Shown: piece after piece, positions 21,124 through 33,976 of the stretch
Layout: each line of letters begins with the position of its first letter
Position numbering within the stretch: the first letter of the stretch is position 1
Assembly (NCBI RefSeq): GCF_001638985.1
Contig: NW_017265154.1
Coordinates: 1 to 64,000 of the forward strand
DNA length: 64,000 nucleotides
DNA from: Phycomyces blakesleeanus NRRL 1555(-)
Taxonomy: Eukaryota; Mucoromycota; Mucoromycetes; Mucorales; Phycomycetaceae
Direction: 5' to 3'
Position numbers and translations under genes: made by a program
Notes under the pieces: model-generated
Database searches by the model: none
Told to the model about the DNA's origin: nothing
The model's input: the letters and a program-made list of their open reading frames with translations, nothing else

Positions 21124-21614
21124 CATCTCCACTTACCGGTAGCTTTAAGATTCTATTAATATATTTATAACCTTTTCTTTTGCTAATATTTGTCTTTCAA
21201 TTGGACAAAACTTCTTTAAGTATAGTTGAAATATTTTATGTCATTGGTTACTACTAATTCATTACTCTTTTAATTTAGATTCTTTTAAATATTTCTTGCT
21301 TAATCATTGTTTTTATTGGATAAGACATAATTGTACTGTAGTGTATTTTATAAAAATACATTTTTATTGGTTTCTCAAATGGATATATTTTTTATTTATT
21401 GTTTTTATTGGTTATAAACAGTCAAATACATCATATATTTCCAACATTAAATATACTACTTTACACTGTAGTGGATAGTTACTTACAATTGCCTCCTTTG
21501 ATGGTCTTTTCAGAGATAACTAACTCTTGCAATGAATGCCTAATTTTGATGGCATCTGGTGAAATCTACACCAACCCTCTTAAGTATGTTTGCATATTTA
21601 TTGCAAATTATTGT

Positions 21615-21830
21615 TCAATCACATGAAGATATGGACCCCCAGCTAGGATGAGGGCCAAGAGCTCGTACAGAAGGAAGGGTGGCTAACTCGTTACATACAT
21701 GTTTTGCATAGGTCCTGAGTGTTGCTTTTTTGGATACTGTAGCCTTGATTCCAAGATGTTGACTCATCATTTGGTAAACATGTTCTAAAGTGACATTACA
21801 AATGTTGATCACAAGTTTGAAAATAAACCC
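21615..21830 (-). pseudogene. Unrecognised protein fragment
   Basis: A minus-strand frame reads LEHVYQMMSQHLGIKATVSK, then LRTYAKHVCNELATLPSVRA and PHPSWGS before a stop, with protein-like composition unlike the surrounding AT-rich spacer. Further open pieces continue below it to about 21490 but with stops. It sits inside the CACTA element just after its left end and may be the tail of another element gene. No family recognised. Confidence 0.25.
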
Positions 21831-22627
21831 ACTTGAAGTCTATTGAAGTTAAAGTTAGTTTTCAGCAATACTGTTTTGAGTTGAACTTACATTAATAAAC
21901 AAAGAGAGATTTTGCTTTGGAGATCCTTTGATTATTATTTCATTCCCAAGGCTGTTAATATCTATTTTCATTTGTTTTTGATTGGCACATAAGACAGATA
22001 ACTGAAGCTAAATGGCTAGGAGTAAAGATTCAATGATGTTATCTGTGTCATTCATATCGCAAATATTGTTTACCTGAGAAAAAAGATGTTGTTGTGAAAA
22101 TAAGATATAAAGAAAAAAATTTTCAGTTATCTATTATTAGTTTCATAGCAATATAGACTGAATCTATTGGGTTGGTTTCAGTGAATATCAATTTTGCTTA
22201 CTGTACTTACATGGCGACATGATATATATATCACTGTAGAAAAAAAAGTGCAAGTACTCGCAGAAATAATTGCATATCTGCAAAATCTGTGTAACTTTGT
22301 AAAAATCATATCAATCTTACTAAATTTAGAGTGTTCTAAGCCCCTTTTAGAAGCTGTGGACCCGCGATTAATCTTTTTTTCATGTGTTAAACTCAGACGT
22401 CTATTTTAAGTGAGAAAAAAAAGATGACTGTTCTTTTTTGTTTACAATTTTGATCAAGGTTACAAATATAGCCAATCAATCAGATATACCATTAATTCGG
22501 ATTTTTGGTGATGCGCAATTTTAAATAAAATGATAATGACAATCAATTTCGTTGAGTAATATCTGAATAAGACAAAAGGTTTATATACATTTATTAAAAA
22601 GAAAGAGGGAAAAAAAAGAAGAAAAAG

Positions 22628-25596
22628 CTACTGGTTGTGGGTCGGCGAGGGCCAGACGATATGTCTAATGGCCCCGTCCTTAGTATCGTGGACGAAGCCA
22701 GCCATCCCCTTGAAGGACTTCACATCCACTATCCTCATTTCGCTCTGCGAGCAGTTGCTCGACACAGGGAAGAGCATGTCTGGAAAGGGCCTGACATCGG
22801 AAAGACTCTCGGTGGTTGCAAAGAGCCTGGTCACTCCTTTGACAGTGTGGGAAAAGAATTTGCAGACAAATCCATAACTTTCAAAAATCATAATTAAATT
22901 ATGATTAATATCAACTTTTAACAATGTAGAATATAACTAACAACACTTACTCCCACATATGTTTGAGCATAACAAGATTGTTAGCTCGAACATGTCTACT
23001 GTCAAAGGAGGACCAGACTCTGTAAACCACCAAGTCTTTCCACATCTTCGTGGTGCAAACCACTGAGTCTTGTTCCTCGAAGGAGGAAACTCCTTCTCCT
23101 GCCCAGAAAGGCAACAACTGTTGGATGAGGTTCTCCCATTCCATGCCAATGGTGCTAGCCAACTCGGCCATGCTATACCTGGTTGGACTGGACCACAGCT
23201 GAGGACCAGCAACATCATCACTTGCAACCTCAATGTTGCTGGTCCTTCTGTCAGCTGGTCCAGTCCTGGCTGGACGGTTGCCGCAGCAGTGGCTGATGGC
23301 CGCCATCCAGAAAAGAACATTTTCCATGTTTTTTCCGGGCTCCTTTCTGGACTTGATCGCAGAGGTATAGGCACTGATTGTGCGTTCTATTGGATGGCAG
23401 CTGTAAGCCTGCAAAGGGCCCATTTCCTGCAACATGAAACCAAGATGAACCAGCATGTGCTGGTTCATCACGAATATGTTGGATTTCAGCTTACCGTCTG
23501 AAATCTTGCACCTCAGGAAGGAGTGCCAGCGGCCAATTGCCCTATAAAACTCATTAAAAACTGGATAGAAATATATATCTAAGTGACTTACTGCTCCACG
23601 GCAACAATGTCGCTGGCGGTGATGCTTCATTGTTGGACAATGGAGCATGCTAGCACCAGGTCTCTCACGGCCTGCTTTGCATCTGCAAAGCAGAGGTGGT
23701 CGATTACCACGGTTGGTACAACAAACAAGAGGAAGTCCATCCAATCAACGGCCTTCCTCTTGCCGTTCGATTCCTTCATCGACCTCCACGTACCAATAAA
23801 TGCCGTCAGTATATCTGCCCTGGATGTGCTGACTGCTTTTTCGATGTCATCTAGGCTAACATCCAGGGCAAAGGGGTACTCAAGTCGTTGCAGGCGTTCT
23901 TGGAGGTGCATTCCATGGGATTTTCTGCCCAGGCCTGCAGTCCCAGAGCAGAATTTGCCACCAAGGGCTTGATAGAGCTGGTGCCCTGTTCCATGACCTA
24001 TCAGGTGCATCTCGTCCTGGCCAAAGAAAGCAGAACTGGTGAGTGTGAGTAACTCTGCAAAGGCATTGTATCTCCCACCACCAGGTCTCTAAAATGATGT
24101 TAGTGGTTTTTTTTTGATATTTCATAACTTACACTTCCTTCAGCTCTGCAAATACTCCCTACATCCCTCATGGGGGCAGGACCCTCGCTCTCCAGGAAGC
24201 ACATGGTCTTGGCAATGCTTTCACCACACGCAAAACAATGGCGGCAGCCGTATTGTGCATTGTGATGCATAAGGTTCATCAAGTCAGAGACAGCTGGAGT
24301 ATCTCCAGTTGCCATGACAAGATGAACCTTATGTACCACATACTGGTCTCTGTCCCAGCACTTCACTCCACTTGTCTGCAAGGCTCGCAGGTCGGCAAGA
24401 ATGGGCTCCAAAAACGAAGCAATGTTCTTTGGATGCTTAGGCCCTGGGATGATGGCCAGCTGCATCATGTTACCCTTCTTGTACCTAAATATATTATATT
24501 AGTATATATAAATATACATCTAAATCAATGTGTTTTATTTACCTTTCGGCAGGGTTGATATTCATGTTAATAACATGAATGATGCTAGCTGACATGGCGG
24601 CGTCCTTGAAGGGGTTGAACTGGTCAACAAACATAGACACCACCATGTCACCCTGGCCAAAAATCCCACCTGCGAGCAGTCTATGGATGCCATCTCCATC
24701 AAGGATATCCTTACGGACATTCAATCAGCCACCAGCCAAAACCTCCATGCCATAGGCGATCTTTGCCTGTTCTTCAGGGTGAGCCAACTTGAAGTGTAAT
24801 TGCTCTGAGAGAGGCACTGCCTGGTATGTCTGTACAGGTGATATAGTGCCTCTCTCACACTAGTACCGCGGTCCATTGCAGTGAGGGCACACCTCATTCT
24901 CAACGATTGAGTTTCCAGGCTCAACATCAGGGAAACGAAAGCACCTACTGGCACACATGTCATACACCTGTGCCTTGACTGTGTATTCTTGCTTGAGCAA
25001 GGTATCCACCTTGTAATATGACAGAAGTGAATCCGTTTTAGCTAATACAATAGTAAGTATATGTAATATAGTAGATATGTGATAGTAATAAACTTACAGG
25101 ATCCACGTTCTGTCATGTACTCGTTTACGATCTTGACAGACTGATTGTAGATTTCACGAGAAACACTGTTCTCAAAAAACAAGGAGAACAACTCCAGACT
25201 AACGGCCTCAGCACTGCTGTTGGGAGTGTACATTGGTACAAACTGGTTGTACTCAATGTTGGTCTGCTCTGGTTCAGCTTGGGCCATTCCTTGGTTTCGG
25301 ACACATGTGAATCCAGGACCATTCTCTAATATATTTACACAGTTAATATTTAACATAAACATAATCATATGTAATAATGTTATTATTAACATTTTCTTTT
25401 AATTGTTCTTACCAGAGGTGTACTTCACCTCAACATTGCTGGAATTGGCTTCCATAGGAGAAGCATCCTCTTCATCGGCCTCAACGTTGTTAGTGGCAGC
25501 AGCCAAGAAACCATCAAAGTCAATTGAATCATCGACAGAGGCTTTATCGTTGATATCCATCATGTCGTAAGCTGGATAAGTGACATTGATATCCAT
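22628..25596 (-). pseudogene. Second Tnp2/CACTA-type transposase, seven exons, three nonsense codons
   Basis: Exons read on the minus strand: 25596-25413, 25325-25098, 25041-24543, 24484-24133, 24088-23592, 23541-22951 and 22877-22628. All are GT-AG with matching phases. Tnp2-like blocks include a Cys pair (CPHCNGPRY), FVDQFNPFKDAAMSASIIHV, PGPKHPKNIASFLEPILADL, a CRHCFAC zinc site and DEMHLIGHGTGHQLYQAL (cf. DPMHNLFLG in the intact copy). In-frame stops are TAG at 24860-24862, TGA at 24725-24727 and TGA at 23627-23629; an upstream ATG frame also ends in TAA just before 25596. Splice sites and the rest of the frame remain clean, so loss is recent. Codons are more GC-rich than the surroundings. 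The divergent accessory gene at 25953 shares the ~360-bp promoter interval. Confidence 0.75.
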
Positions 25597-25952
25597 TTAA
25601 GTGGATTGTTGCTCAAAGAACGAATTGTCAAGCATATAACTGCTTGTTTCGTTTTTGGTAACAGGGTTAAGTAAGTCGTTAATGTTCATTTTGAATTGTT
25701 GTTTTGTATTTTAAAAAAATAGGGGTGTAAGGTCGAAAAAACCGCTTGGGATGTGATATTAATTTTTATTCCATCAGTTGACAGTGAAAAATTACAAGTG
25801 CGCTAATTATCATGAATATTTTTTTAAAGGGATTCTGGCTTTTTGTTTTTTATTTTTCCTTGTTGTTTTTGTTTTTTATTTTTCAGTTTTTCTTGTTGCT
25901 TTTGTTTAACTTTGTTTTTTTTATATTTTACATCTTCTTTACAGTTCTAAAA

Positions 25953-26495
25953 ATGTCATCGCTCAACATTGTGCTATTAAACCTTCGACTGGTGATGCTG
26001 GAGACAGCATATGCCCGGCTTGAGGCCAGGTTTGAGGCCAGGTTTGAGGGCGGTGAGGCCGCCACTGAACAGCCCGTCCGAGGTAACCCTCCTGATGTGA
26101 ACCATTTGCAGCCGGTCGTTGGTGGCAACACCATCCCACGCCCTTCCCCCCAAGAACAACCTAACAGTTGGGTACTCTCAGCCGGGAGTGTTACTGCAGC
26201 CCTGGTATTACATTTTACCAGGGGTAACACTAAAGAAGCTCGGCTTCTTTACAGTGCCATTGGCAGACTTGCTCGCCAGCTTGTACAGGTAACAATGTCA
26301 TGCTACTGTACGAATGGTATAGCTATACCATCGTGGGGTAGTCTTGCACCTAACCAGAGAAACATCCTGGTTAGAAACCTTGAGGAGAGAGCAGCCAGAA
26401 GAAATATTGCTCTTGATAGGTTTGAGAATTCCTGAGTGTCTATCTTTGTGCTTTCTCAGAGATAGAGAACTGCTGTCTCCAGTGGAAGACAGTAA
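25953..26495 (+). pseudogene. CACTA accessory small protein, copy 2, ending broken by two Trp-to-stop changes
   Basis: The open part (25953-26435, 160 residues) has a repeated LEARFEARFE helix, a Pro-rich linker and the conserved block VLSAGSVTAALVL ... SWGSLAPNQRNILVRN ... NIALDRFENS. Continuing past TGA (26433) and TAG (26463) in the same frame gives a C-terminus that aligns with copy 1, with TGG codons at both stop positions there. The natural end would be TAA at 26493. It diverges from the transposase at 22628-25596, so it is probably co-regulated with it from the shared spacer. A role as end-binding helper is inferred only from linkage. Confidence 0.65.
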
Positions 26496-28205
26496 TAAAA
26501 CGTAAGTTACTTTTAAATATAAAGCCATTTATAAGATCATAACTAATACAAATCAATTGTTTTGCTTTGTTTGTTTGTTTTTTATATTATTATAGTAGAC
26601 AATACTGAACTTTATAAGTAACATTTATAAAAAAACATAATAAAAATACTATTTTAAAAAAATTGTTATCAAGTAGAAAGTAATTTGGTATATGCCTTGT
26701 ATACTTCTTCTACTGTCATTTATTTGTTTGTTTGTTTGTTTTGTTTTGTTTCTTTTTGTTTTTTTTCATTTTTTTGTTTTTTATTTTTTATTTTTTTTTC
26801 TATTTTTTTTTCTATTTTTTTTGTTTTTATTTTTTTTCTATTTTTTTATTTTTATTTTTTATTTATTTTTTCTATTTTTTTTTATTTTTTTATTTTTTAT
26901 TTTTTTGTATATTCCAGGGACCAAAAATAAAACAAAAATAAAAATAAAAACTTATTTTTATGTGACGCAATGTGTATTATTTGATCAATTAGAGATCCAA
27001 CAAATTTAACAAAAAAGGGTTAGTTAAAAGTAATACACAAGTCTAATTGGCTTGAGGATGCTGAACAGCACTCGATTGAGTTTAATGCTATGGAATTCCA
27101 CAAATCCGATTGGCAAAGAGTAGAAACACTAACATTGTATCACCTTGTTTTTATTGGCTGAATCTATATCTGCAAGTATGCATTTTTTACATAGTAATCT
27201 GCATTGGCGGAATTACAAATGCTTCCATTTCCTACAGTGTATATTTGTATGTTAACTATGTTTGTATATTAAAAAATACAGTCTACTATTCTATTTTTAC
27301 TCACAAAGGTTATCTGAACTTAAAGTCTTTTTTTTTGGAAAAAATTAGTCCCAATGTACCGAGTTTGGAAAGTAAGAAAAAAAAAGAGAAAAAAGAAAAA
27401 AAGAAAAAAAAGAAAAAATAGTCAAGATAGGTTTAGAGAGTCCTAAATTTGGTAAAGCTTGTAGAAGATTAAAGAAGTTGTAAGGATTTTATCAAAAGTT
27501 ATAAGTTTTTTAAAAAACTTGCAAATTTTCTCTTATAGTGTAAGCTAAAGGTTGGGTCATTGAGTCTATATCACTCATTATTCTTGAAGACAAAAGCACT
27601 AAAGAGCTATCTTGATAGTGGAATAAAAGAGCAATCTAATAAAATATAAATATGAATGAGTATTTCAAGCTTAAAAAATAAGTTAAATAAAAACTTACCT
27701 TTGAGTTTGCCAAGATGCATCTCATAAAAGTTAGAATCTCTACAAGTGAAAATAAATAAAAGATGATTAATATTCAATTACTTTGTAAACTAGGTGCGCA
27801 GTTATTACCTCAACTCTTTTTGACCAGATGATGAAAAGGCTAATTGTTAGCTAATGAGACTCAAGATGAATAACTGTATTACAAAGTACAATATTGCTTT
27901 TTTATTATACATACCTCAAAAACAAGAATATATAGACATGTTTTCTACAAAAATAATATACTAGATATAAACACACATAATGAACAAACTTTTGTTAGTA
28001 AAGTAGAGTAAGAAACAATGCAAAGAACATAATCCCACACTTATTCAAAATCGATTTAAAAAATTCTCATTGGTCTACTGGCTTTTAATACCAATGGTGC
28101 AACTCGCTGAAATGTTTTTAAAAAAACACTAAGTCATTCTTTCTTGGTTTGCCTTATTTTTATAAGTTAAAGAGATATGCTTTAATAATAAATAATTGAA
28201 AATAC
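26496..28205. other. AT-rich spacer inside the CACTA element
   Basis: It contains long T runs with short TTTTTATT repeats (26740-26905) and an A/G run (27370-27418). Open frames here are homopolymer artefacts. No gene seen. Confidence 0.55.
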
Positions 28206-28737
28206 TGTTGTGGTGGTTGAAGTTGAAGAAGTTTTTAAGAGGAAGAATTGAAGATTTGAAATTAGGAACGAAGATTCGTGAGAACTTGTGTAGGTTTTGT
28301 TTATTGAGAAAGATTTTGTATCAAAGTTTGACCAGGTTCCTACACTGAACTACTACTGCTATTTATATTATTTTGGATCGGGAAAATTATATGACTGGGG
28401 TCAGGTAATCGATCCTATCTGAGCCTTAATCAGAGCAACGTGATCTTGGGATAATTAATGTATGATTAATTATATAAATGTGTGTAGTCCCAATGAAGTA
28501 TTAACATCGAAAGTAAATGTGTTTATGAGTTATAATTATGCTTATAATAATCCACTGATGTATCCCATATTATGGTGATATCATCATATGAAATATAATC
28601 ACTATCATGCATGCTAAACCTGTGTGTTAAATAATAAAGTAATCGGTAGACACCTTTGACTGGAATAGCTGAGGCCTTATATTATTTCCTTCAGACTTAT
28701 TCTCAATTACAGCAGTAGTCAATACTCATTTACAACA
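28206..28737. mobile_element. Solo LTR (532 bp) with 5-bp target duplication
   Basis: The segment starts TGTTGT and ends ACAACA (6-bp inverted termini) and is flanked on both sides by AATAC (28201-28205 and 28738-28742), a perfect 5-bp target duplication. A TATA-like stretch (CTATTTATATTATT near 28350) lies inside, and no coding sequence is present. It is unlike the chromovirus LTR at 1-466, so it comes from a different LTR family, left by LTR-LTR recombination. Confidence 0.8.
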
Positions 28738-29301
28738 AATACATCTGTAAATTATTAATAAAGAAATATATGTATATCTTTATATCTTAATTGGGTTGAG
28801 TTTTCTCTTAAAAGATTGCTTGTGTTGGGCATTTTTTACTGATATTATGTAAGAAATAAAAAAAATCATATATTTTTTCTTGTTTGCAATTTTGACAAAG
28901 TTGTTTTATATGCTAAAAATCATTGCCTTTGCTAAATTTTAACAGAATTATTTTTTCATTGCTCAATACAACCTCCAAGCTTTCTTATTCAACATTCTGT
29001 CTTACTTAAACAGCTTTTTGTTGTGATCAGAAAGGTTTGAAGTAGGACTAAACCTTCTTTTCTCCTTTATTTGGAAAAGAAAAAATTTAATTCACAAAAT
29101 TACACAAAGAAAAATATTTAGGCCAATAATATTGCTTGGGTACCATACACTATCATATTTGGTTTCTAATTTCTGTAGTGGTGATACAATACTATTCACT
29201 GTAAATTATGTAAGGCATGAAGATAATAATAGGGGAATGGTACAGACAAGCTGGATTTGTTATAGCTGGACAAGCTAGAAAGTCAAAACTGAAAATGTAT
29301 A

Positions 29302-32300
29302 CACCACGGGAGATTTTTGATATCAAATAAGGAAATCCAAATTTTGAAAACTTTTTGATTGGCTAGTTAAATATATCTCTTGTGTAATTTCCTTTTATTC
29401 TCTTTTTTTAAAATTAGCAATCTCTATAAGATAAAATCGGATGTACAGACATCTAGAAATGGATTTTTGGTGTAATATCACAAAACTAAAAAACGACTTA
29501 GAAAAATTTAATTATTTTATTGATAGAATTTTAAAAAATAAATAAAGAAAATGGGTTTTTTTTGGCTGGGCAAACCAATGAAGAGAAATCTCACCCCCCT
29601 CCTTCAAGACAGAGGACAAGATACCAGAAAGGCTCTAGTAGTGCTGTACATCGACTAAAACTCTTCACTCGCATATCTTAACTACAGGAAGATATATGAG
29701 TCATACCTACCATTAGGTTCTGGCTCATCAAAAACGATAATTAAGTACTTGTTGAGAAGTAAGGGTAGAAATACCAATAAGAGCCAAACTTGCTTAAATT
29801 GATCACATATGCATCACCAACCTTTGTGTACATGTCAAGAATGTAAATCATCTTTAGTTCTTCCAACAGTGTAGACATACCAGAATATTCTCGTGCAAGT
29901 AGATAGTTATTCTTTTGAGCAATGTCAGTAGGAAGATCTATGTCAAGATGAATCACTTGGGAAGAAAAAACCTTTTCAATAATTAGATGAACGGTTTGGC
30001 TTCCACTATGCATAGGCATGAACAAGACAAAGGTATCGTCACAAAGTTCACTGTTTACAATGCTACTATCATCATTGTTATCTGCAAACTCTCTGGAACC
30101 GCCAAACAAAACATTCCAAAACTTGTGAGCACTAGCATTATTATCAATATATGTCTTAACATCTTTTCCACGAGACAATCTTAGTCCATTTTCAATGGGT
30201 CATGAACCGCCATCAAGGATATGTCTCATCATAGTTTGCTTCGCAAACTTTAGACCAATATTCTTAGAGGTATTAAGCTTGTTGATGTGGAATAGGTGTT
30301 CACGTATATGCTTATTAAATTGCTTATTTTTTTCCGTTTCAAAATGTAAGGGAGTGCCAAATCTCCTGATGTTGTCTAGAAGGTGTGTCAATAAATGTGC
30401 CTTAAGTTTCGATGTGTATGGGTTATATCCATTGAGCTCGCAGTTTTTATAATAAACCAGAAGCTGTTTGATAAGACCTTTAACAGCGGTATCAACTTCA
30501 TGAATATATGTTTCTAGACCAGACTCTATGGCTCTAACAAACACAAGTGAGCAAAGTCAACCAAGTTGGACAAAACATGGAATAATGTTTTTTAATACAG
30601 AATTACCAGTAAATTTTATCACTAAAATGACTGAAAAAATCTGTATAAGACATTTGTAGTCTCTGCCAAGGTACAAATTGTATCCATTAAGCAATCTTGT
30701 GAACTTTTGAGATATGCCTTTCGATTGCTCATAATCCTTCAAATATCCTGTAAGTTGTCTTAATTCATCTTTCTTTATCAGCACTGAATTTACCAAATCA
30801 TTTACCAGGTATTCTGCAATACCAAGAAGAATAACATGCAAGATCTCTACGGGCGTGTCTTGTGATGGATCAAATGATTGTAAATCCAGTAGGATCTGTG
30901 TACTGGTATTCTTAAACCTGAGAAATTCAGCCATGTGCTTGTCATCAATCAAAGGAATGTCTGGGATTACAATGAGCTTATCCAAAGAGGATGCAGCAGC
31001 AATATAATGTTGCTTTGTTCTGTTCTTGTGCCGTTTAGTATAGTAATCTTCATCCTTTAAATTCTCTACCTTTCTTCGTAGCTCAACATAACATATTCTG
31101 CATGGGTATAGCGATGTGGGACCAAGTATATCACATAACATAGAATGATATGGCATGTCGGCTTCAATCTAAATAAGAGGAGCATAGACCAAGATAAATT
31201 CTTTGTACTTGTGAGAGTACATTAAAATGCCATCTTCCATTAGTTGTACGTCTTTGACGATTGTTGGTAGCATAGAAGCTCCAGTCACACCCTTCTTCTT
31301 TCGAATCCCACCTATGAAGTAAATATTATTAATCAAATTTCTCTCTTCAAAAGTCATTGCAGCACATCTCATAGACCAACATTCATATGGGTTTGATTGT
31401 ACAGCCGTAATTCCAGATGTATCATCTGTAAAAAGTGAAATAAGTGAAATCATCACTCTATAGAATAATCTGTGATTGGACTGTACCCAATGTTCTTCAG
31501 AGACACGCCTCCTCATAAAATGTGGTATCTCAAGCAGTGAAGAATGCAAAGGAATCAAAGAACTGACAGTAGTGGGTGAAACACTGTAACAAAGTGAACT
31601 ACTGGGAGTAGGTAAGACACAATCAAGTCTTTCAATTGGGATATCACTACAAGTGATTTCAATACCAAACTTCCCAGTTTCAGATGACCAAACATTATAT
31701 CCATGACAAAACATGTAAGAGTTTTTCATTGTATGAAAGAACTCTATTAAAAAACAAACATTATTTTGATCAGCTTTCAGCTTAACAATATCACCATGCT
31801 AGAAATCAATGTTATCAATAGTTCACATAGGCTGCTAGAATAATGAATGGGTTCTCCACTTTTCACCATTGCAAGCATACTGCTTGATCTGGTGTTTGAT
31901 CAGGTAGTGAGAAAATCTTCTTTGAGGTCTTAGGGTTGGCCGCAAGAAGTTTCAGGTGCTCTGAAGATAAATTAAAACAGACTTCCATTTGTGTACTATC
32001 AGATAAATCGAATTTTACAATCTTTGACTTAAAAACAGGCATTATAGACTTTTTTCTCTTTTGAAAGTTTAACAATGCATCAAGACGCGGTAATGTAAAG
32101 GGTACCTTAGTATTGATAGCTTCCTTTTGCAGTTTAAACACAAGATTCATAGTGAACAGAATCTTTCTAATAATCCTACGAGAAAGCATATCATTATCAC
32201 TATCGATTAGAGCAAGCATAATCATGGTTTGAAGGTCCTTAGACGGATAATTTTTAGGTACAAAGCTTTCCAAATTCTCGAAAGACAAAACTCCATTTGC

Positions 32301-33831
32301 AAATACATCAATGTCTTCCTCCACCAACGAGCTAATACTTTCTGCAGACATGGTTATGCTGCTCAGTATAACTTCATAAAGGTAATTGCCAGTACCTAAA
32401 TCAGCAAAGTTTCCATTTTGTCTGTTGTTGTTCTCATTCTCACTTTCATCACTTATCTCAGTGTCGCTAACATCACTGTCAATGACATTGAATTCAGTTA
32501 TATCCTCATCAAAGTCAGATTCAAATATCCCATTTTCAGATATAGAATCTTTGTTGGATTGGTCTGTGTTAAGTTGATTCTGGAGTGCTGCTCCAACATA
32601 GGCCTCAACATTTGGAAGAGTCTCATATATATGATGGTACTCTTCCAAATGTCGTTTTAGATTCCAGAGAGATTTAAAATCTTTCTTGCAATGTGTACAG
32701 ATTTTTCCAGCTTCAGCAAGACTGAAGTTGTATTGCCCAGGTTGTCTAGAAGTAGGTACTAATACTCTTCCTGGAGTGTATTTCTTTCTTTTTTTTGAAT
32801 CCATTAATGTTTGTAAGTGTAAATGTAAAAGTAGATTCAATAGAGAGAAAGTCAAATTTACTGTATGTGTGTTTATATAAATTTTCTTAGTGTGATAGCA
32901 TGGACTTGAATATTTTGGTGAACCAATTACATTCGATTATTCTGTTGCAAATTTGGATGTCCATAGAAAAAAATGAAAAAAAATCACGCCAAGTGAATCT
33001 TGACTCTAAACAAAGTCTTTTATTATTATTATTATTTCTTCTGCCATAATCAGATAACTAATGATGCTAATAATTTTAGTTTATAATTACTAATATATTA
33101 CAATATCATATGTTATCTCTTGGCTTATACAAATGACTTGCAAAAAAAAGGTATGCTAAACATTATTTTTCTTGTACAATTACTAATCAAGTCTCATCTC
33201 ATCTTGAAATAGAAAAAGACCTTCATCTACCAAATTTTCAAAGGTAAAAATATCAATACAAATAATATGTGTATAAATTAAATATTAACATAAACAAATA
33301 TTTTTTTTTTGCTTTAGTTCTGTTTGCTATTAAAAGGTAAGTCATTTAAAGTATTCAAATTTTAACATTACAGATTCTAATCATTTTTTTCTGTTATGTA
33401 TAAATATGAAACACTTGAGGTACAACAAGATTTAGTGGCGTTTTCTATAGCTTGTTTTTTCTTTCCCTTTTGCTGTAAATGCTATTGAAGTAGCCAGCTG
33501 TATTTCTAACTGCTAGTGCCTAAAAAAAGCCTGCCAACCCTGCAATAGCTGCTATTGCAGGGCCAGAGGTGGGGGTGGCCTGGCATTGTATGGCCCCAAT
33601 ATTTTCAATCCACAAAAATAAATAAATAAAATATTTTTTCAACCAAATTTTTTTTTGCAAGCATCCTATTTTTTTTGCAAGCATTCTATTTTTTGCAAGC
33701 ATTCTATTTTTTCCCCAATTTTGAACTATTTTTAAAAGTCTGAATCCTTAAAAATAGATCTTCCCAATAAGGCAATCGATTCACGGGGGTACAAGAAAGC
33801 TATTGTTACACCCAAAAAATCTCTCGTGGTG
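29302..33831 (-). mobile_element. CACTA-like element inserted in the left repeat of the MULE
   Basis: Its termini are CACCACGGGAGATTTTT on the left and the reverse complement of CACCACGAGAGATTTTTT on the right. TA is present on both sides (29300-29301 and 33832-33833). Removing it restores a continuous MULE repeat that matches the right-hand one (ATGTATACAA-GTCACTGAAAA). It carries one decayed gene on the minus strand. Confidence 0.75.
29741..32804 (-). pseudogene. Zinc-finger transposase of the fungal TPVEILH type, heavily mutated
   Basis: The start at 32804 is followed by a basic patch and a C2H2 finger (CTHCKKDFKSLWNLKRHLEE plus YH). An acidic linker comes next, then a core with ADMPYHSMLCDILGPTSLYP, CRIC, DTPVEILHVILLGIAEYLV, a CELNGYNPYTSKLKAHLLTH block, DNIRRFGTPLHFETEKNKQF and a C-terminal MMRHILDGGS block. 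I know this core as a transposon-borne family of basidiomycetes and Mucoromycota; superfamily assignment to CACTA-like DDE enzymes is inferred from the CACCA ends. One frameshift lies near 31880, and at least six in-frame stops (three TAG, three TGA) occur, including about 31825-31780, 31166-31168, near 30560 and near 30197. At the last, GGS-stop-PI suggests a lost Trp or Arg. The gene is dead. Confidence 0.7.
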
Positions 33832-33976
33832 TACAACGTCACTGAAAAATTGGCTTTGCATGTTACACGTATGTTTTTGGGGGGAGGAGATCAAATAAAT
33901 TATTCTTCAGATTGCCAATAAAATTATTGCCTTTTTTTTACTACAACATCAGCGCATAATTTTTTTGACATTTAAC

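Noticed and set aside
26433..26465. Reassignment of TGA/TAG to Trp in this genome
   Set aside because: The G6PD, trehalase and cyclin genes use TGG for Trp and end in normal stops with no internal TGA or TAG. Only mobile genes show the change.
26685..27009. Phe-rich overlapping open frames
   Set aside because: They are translations of long T homopolymers, with the same bases open in three frames.
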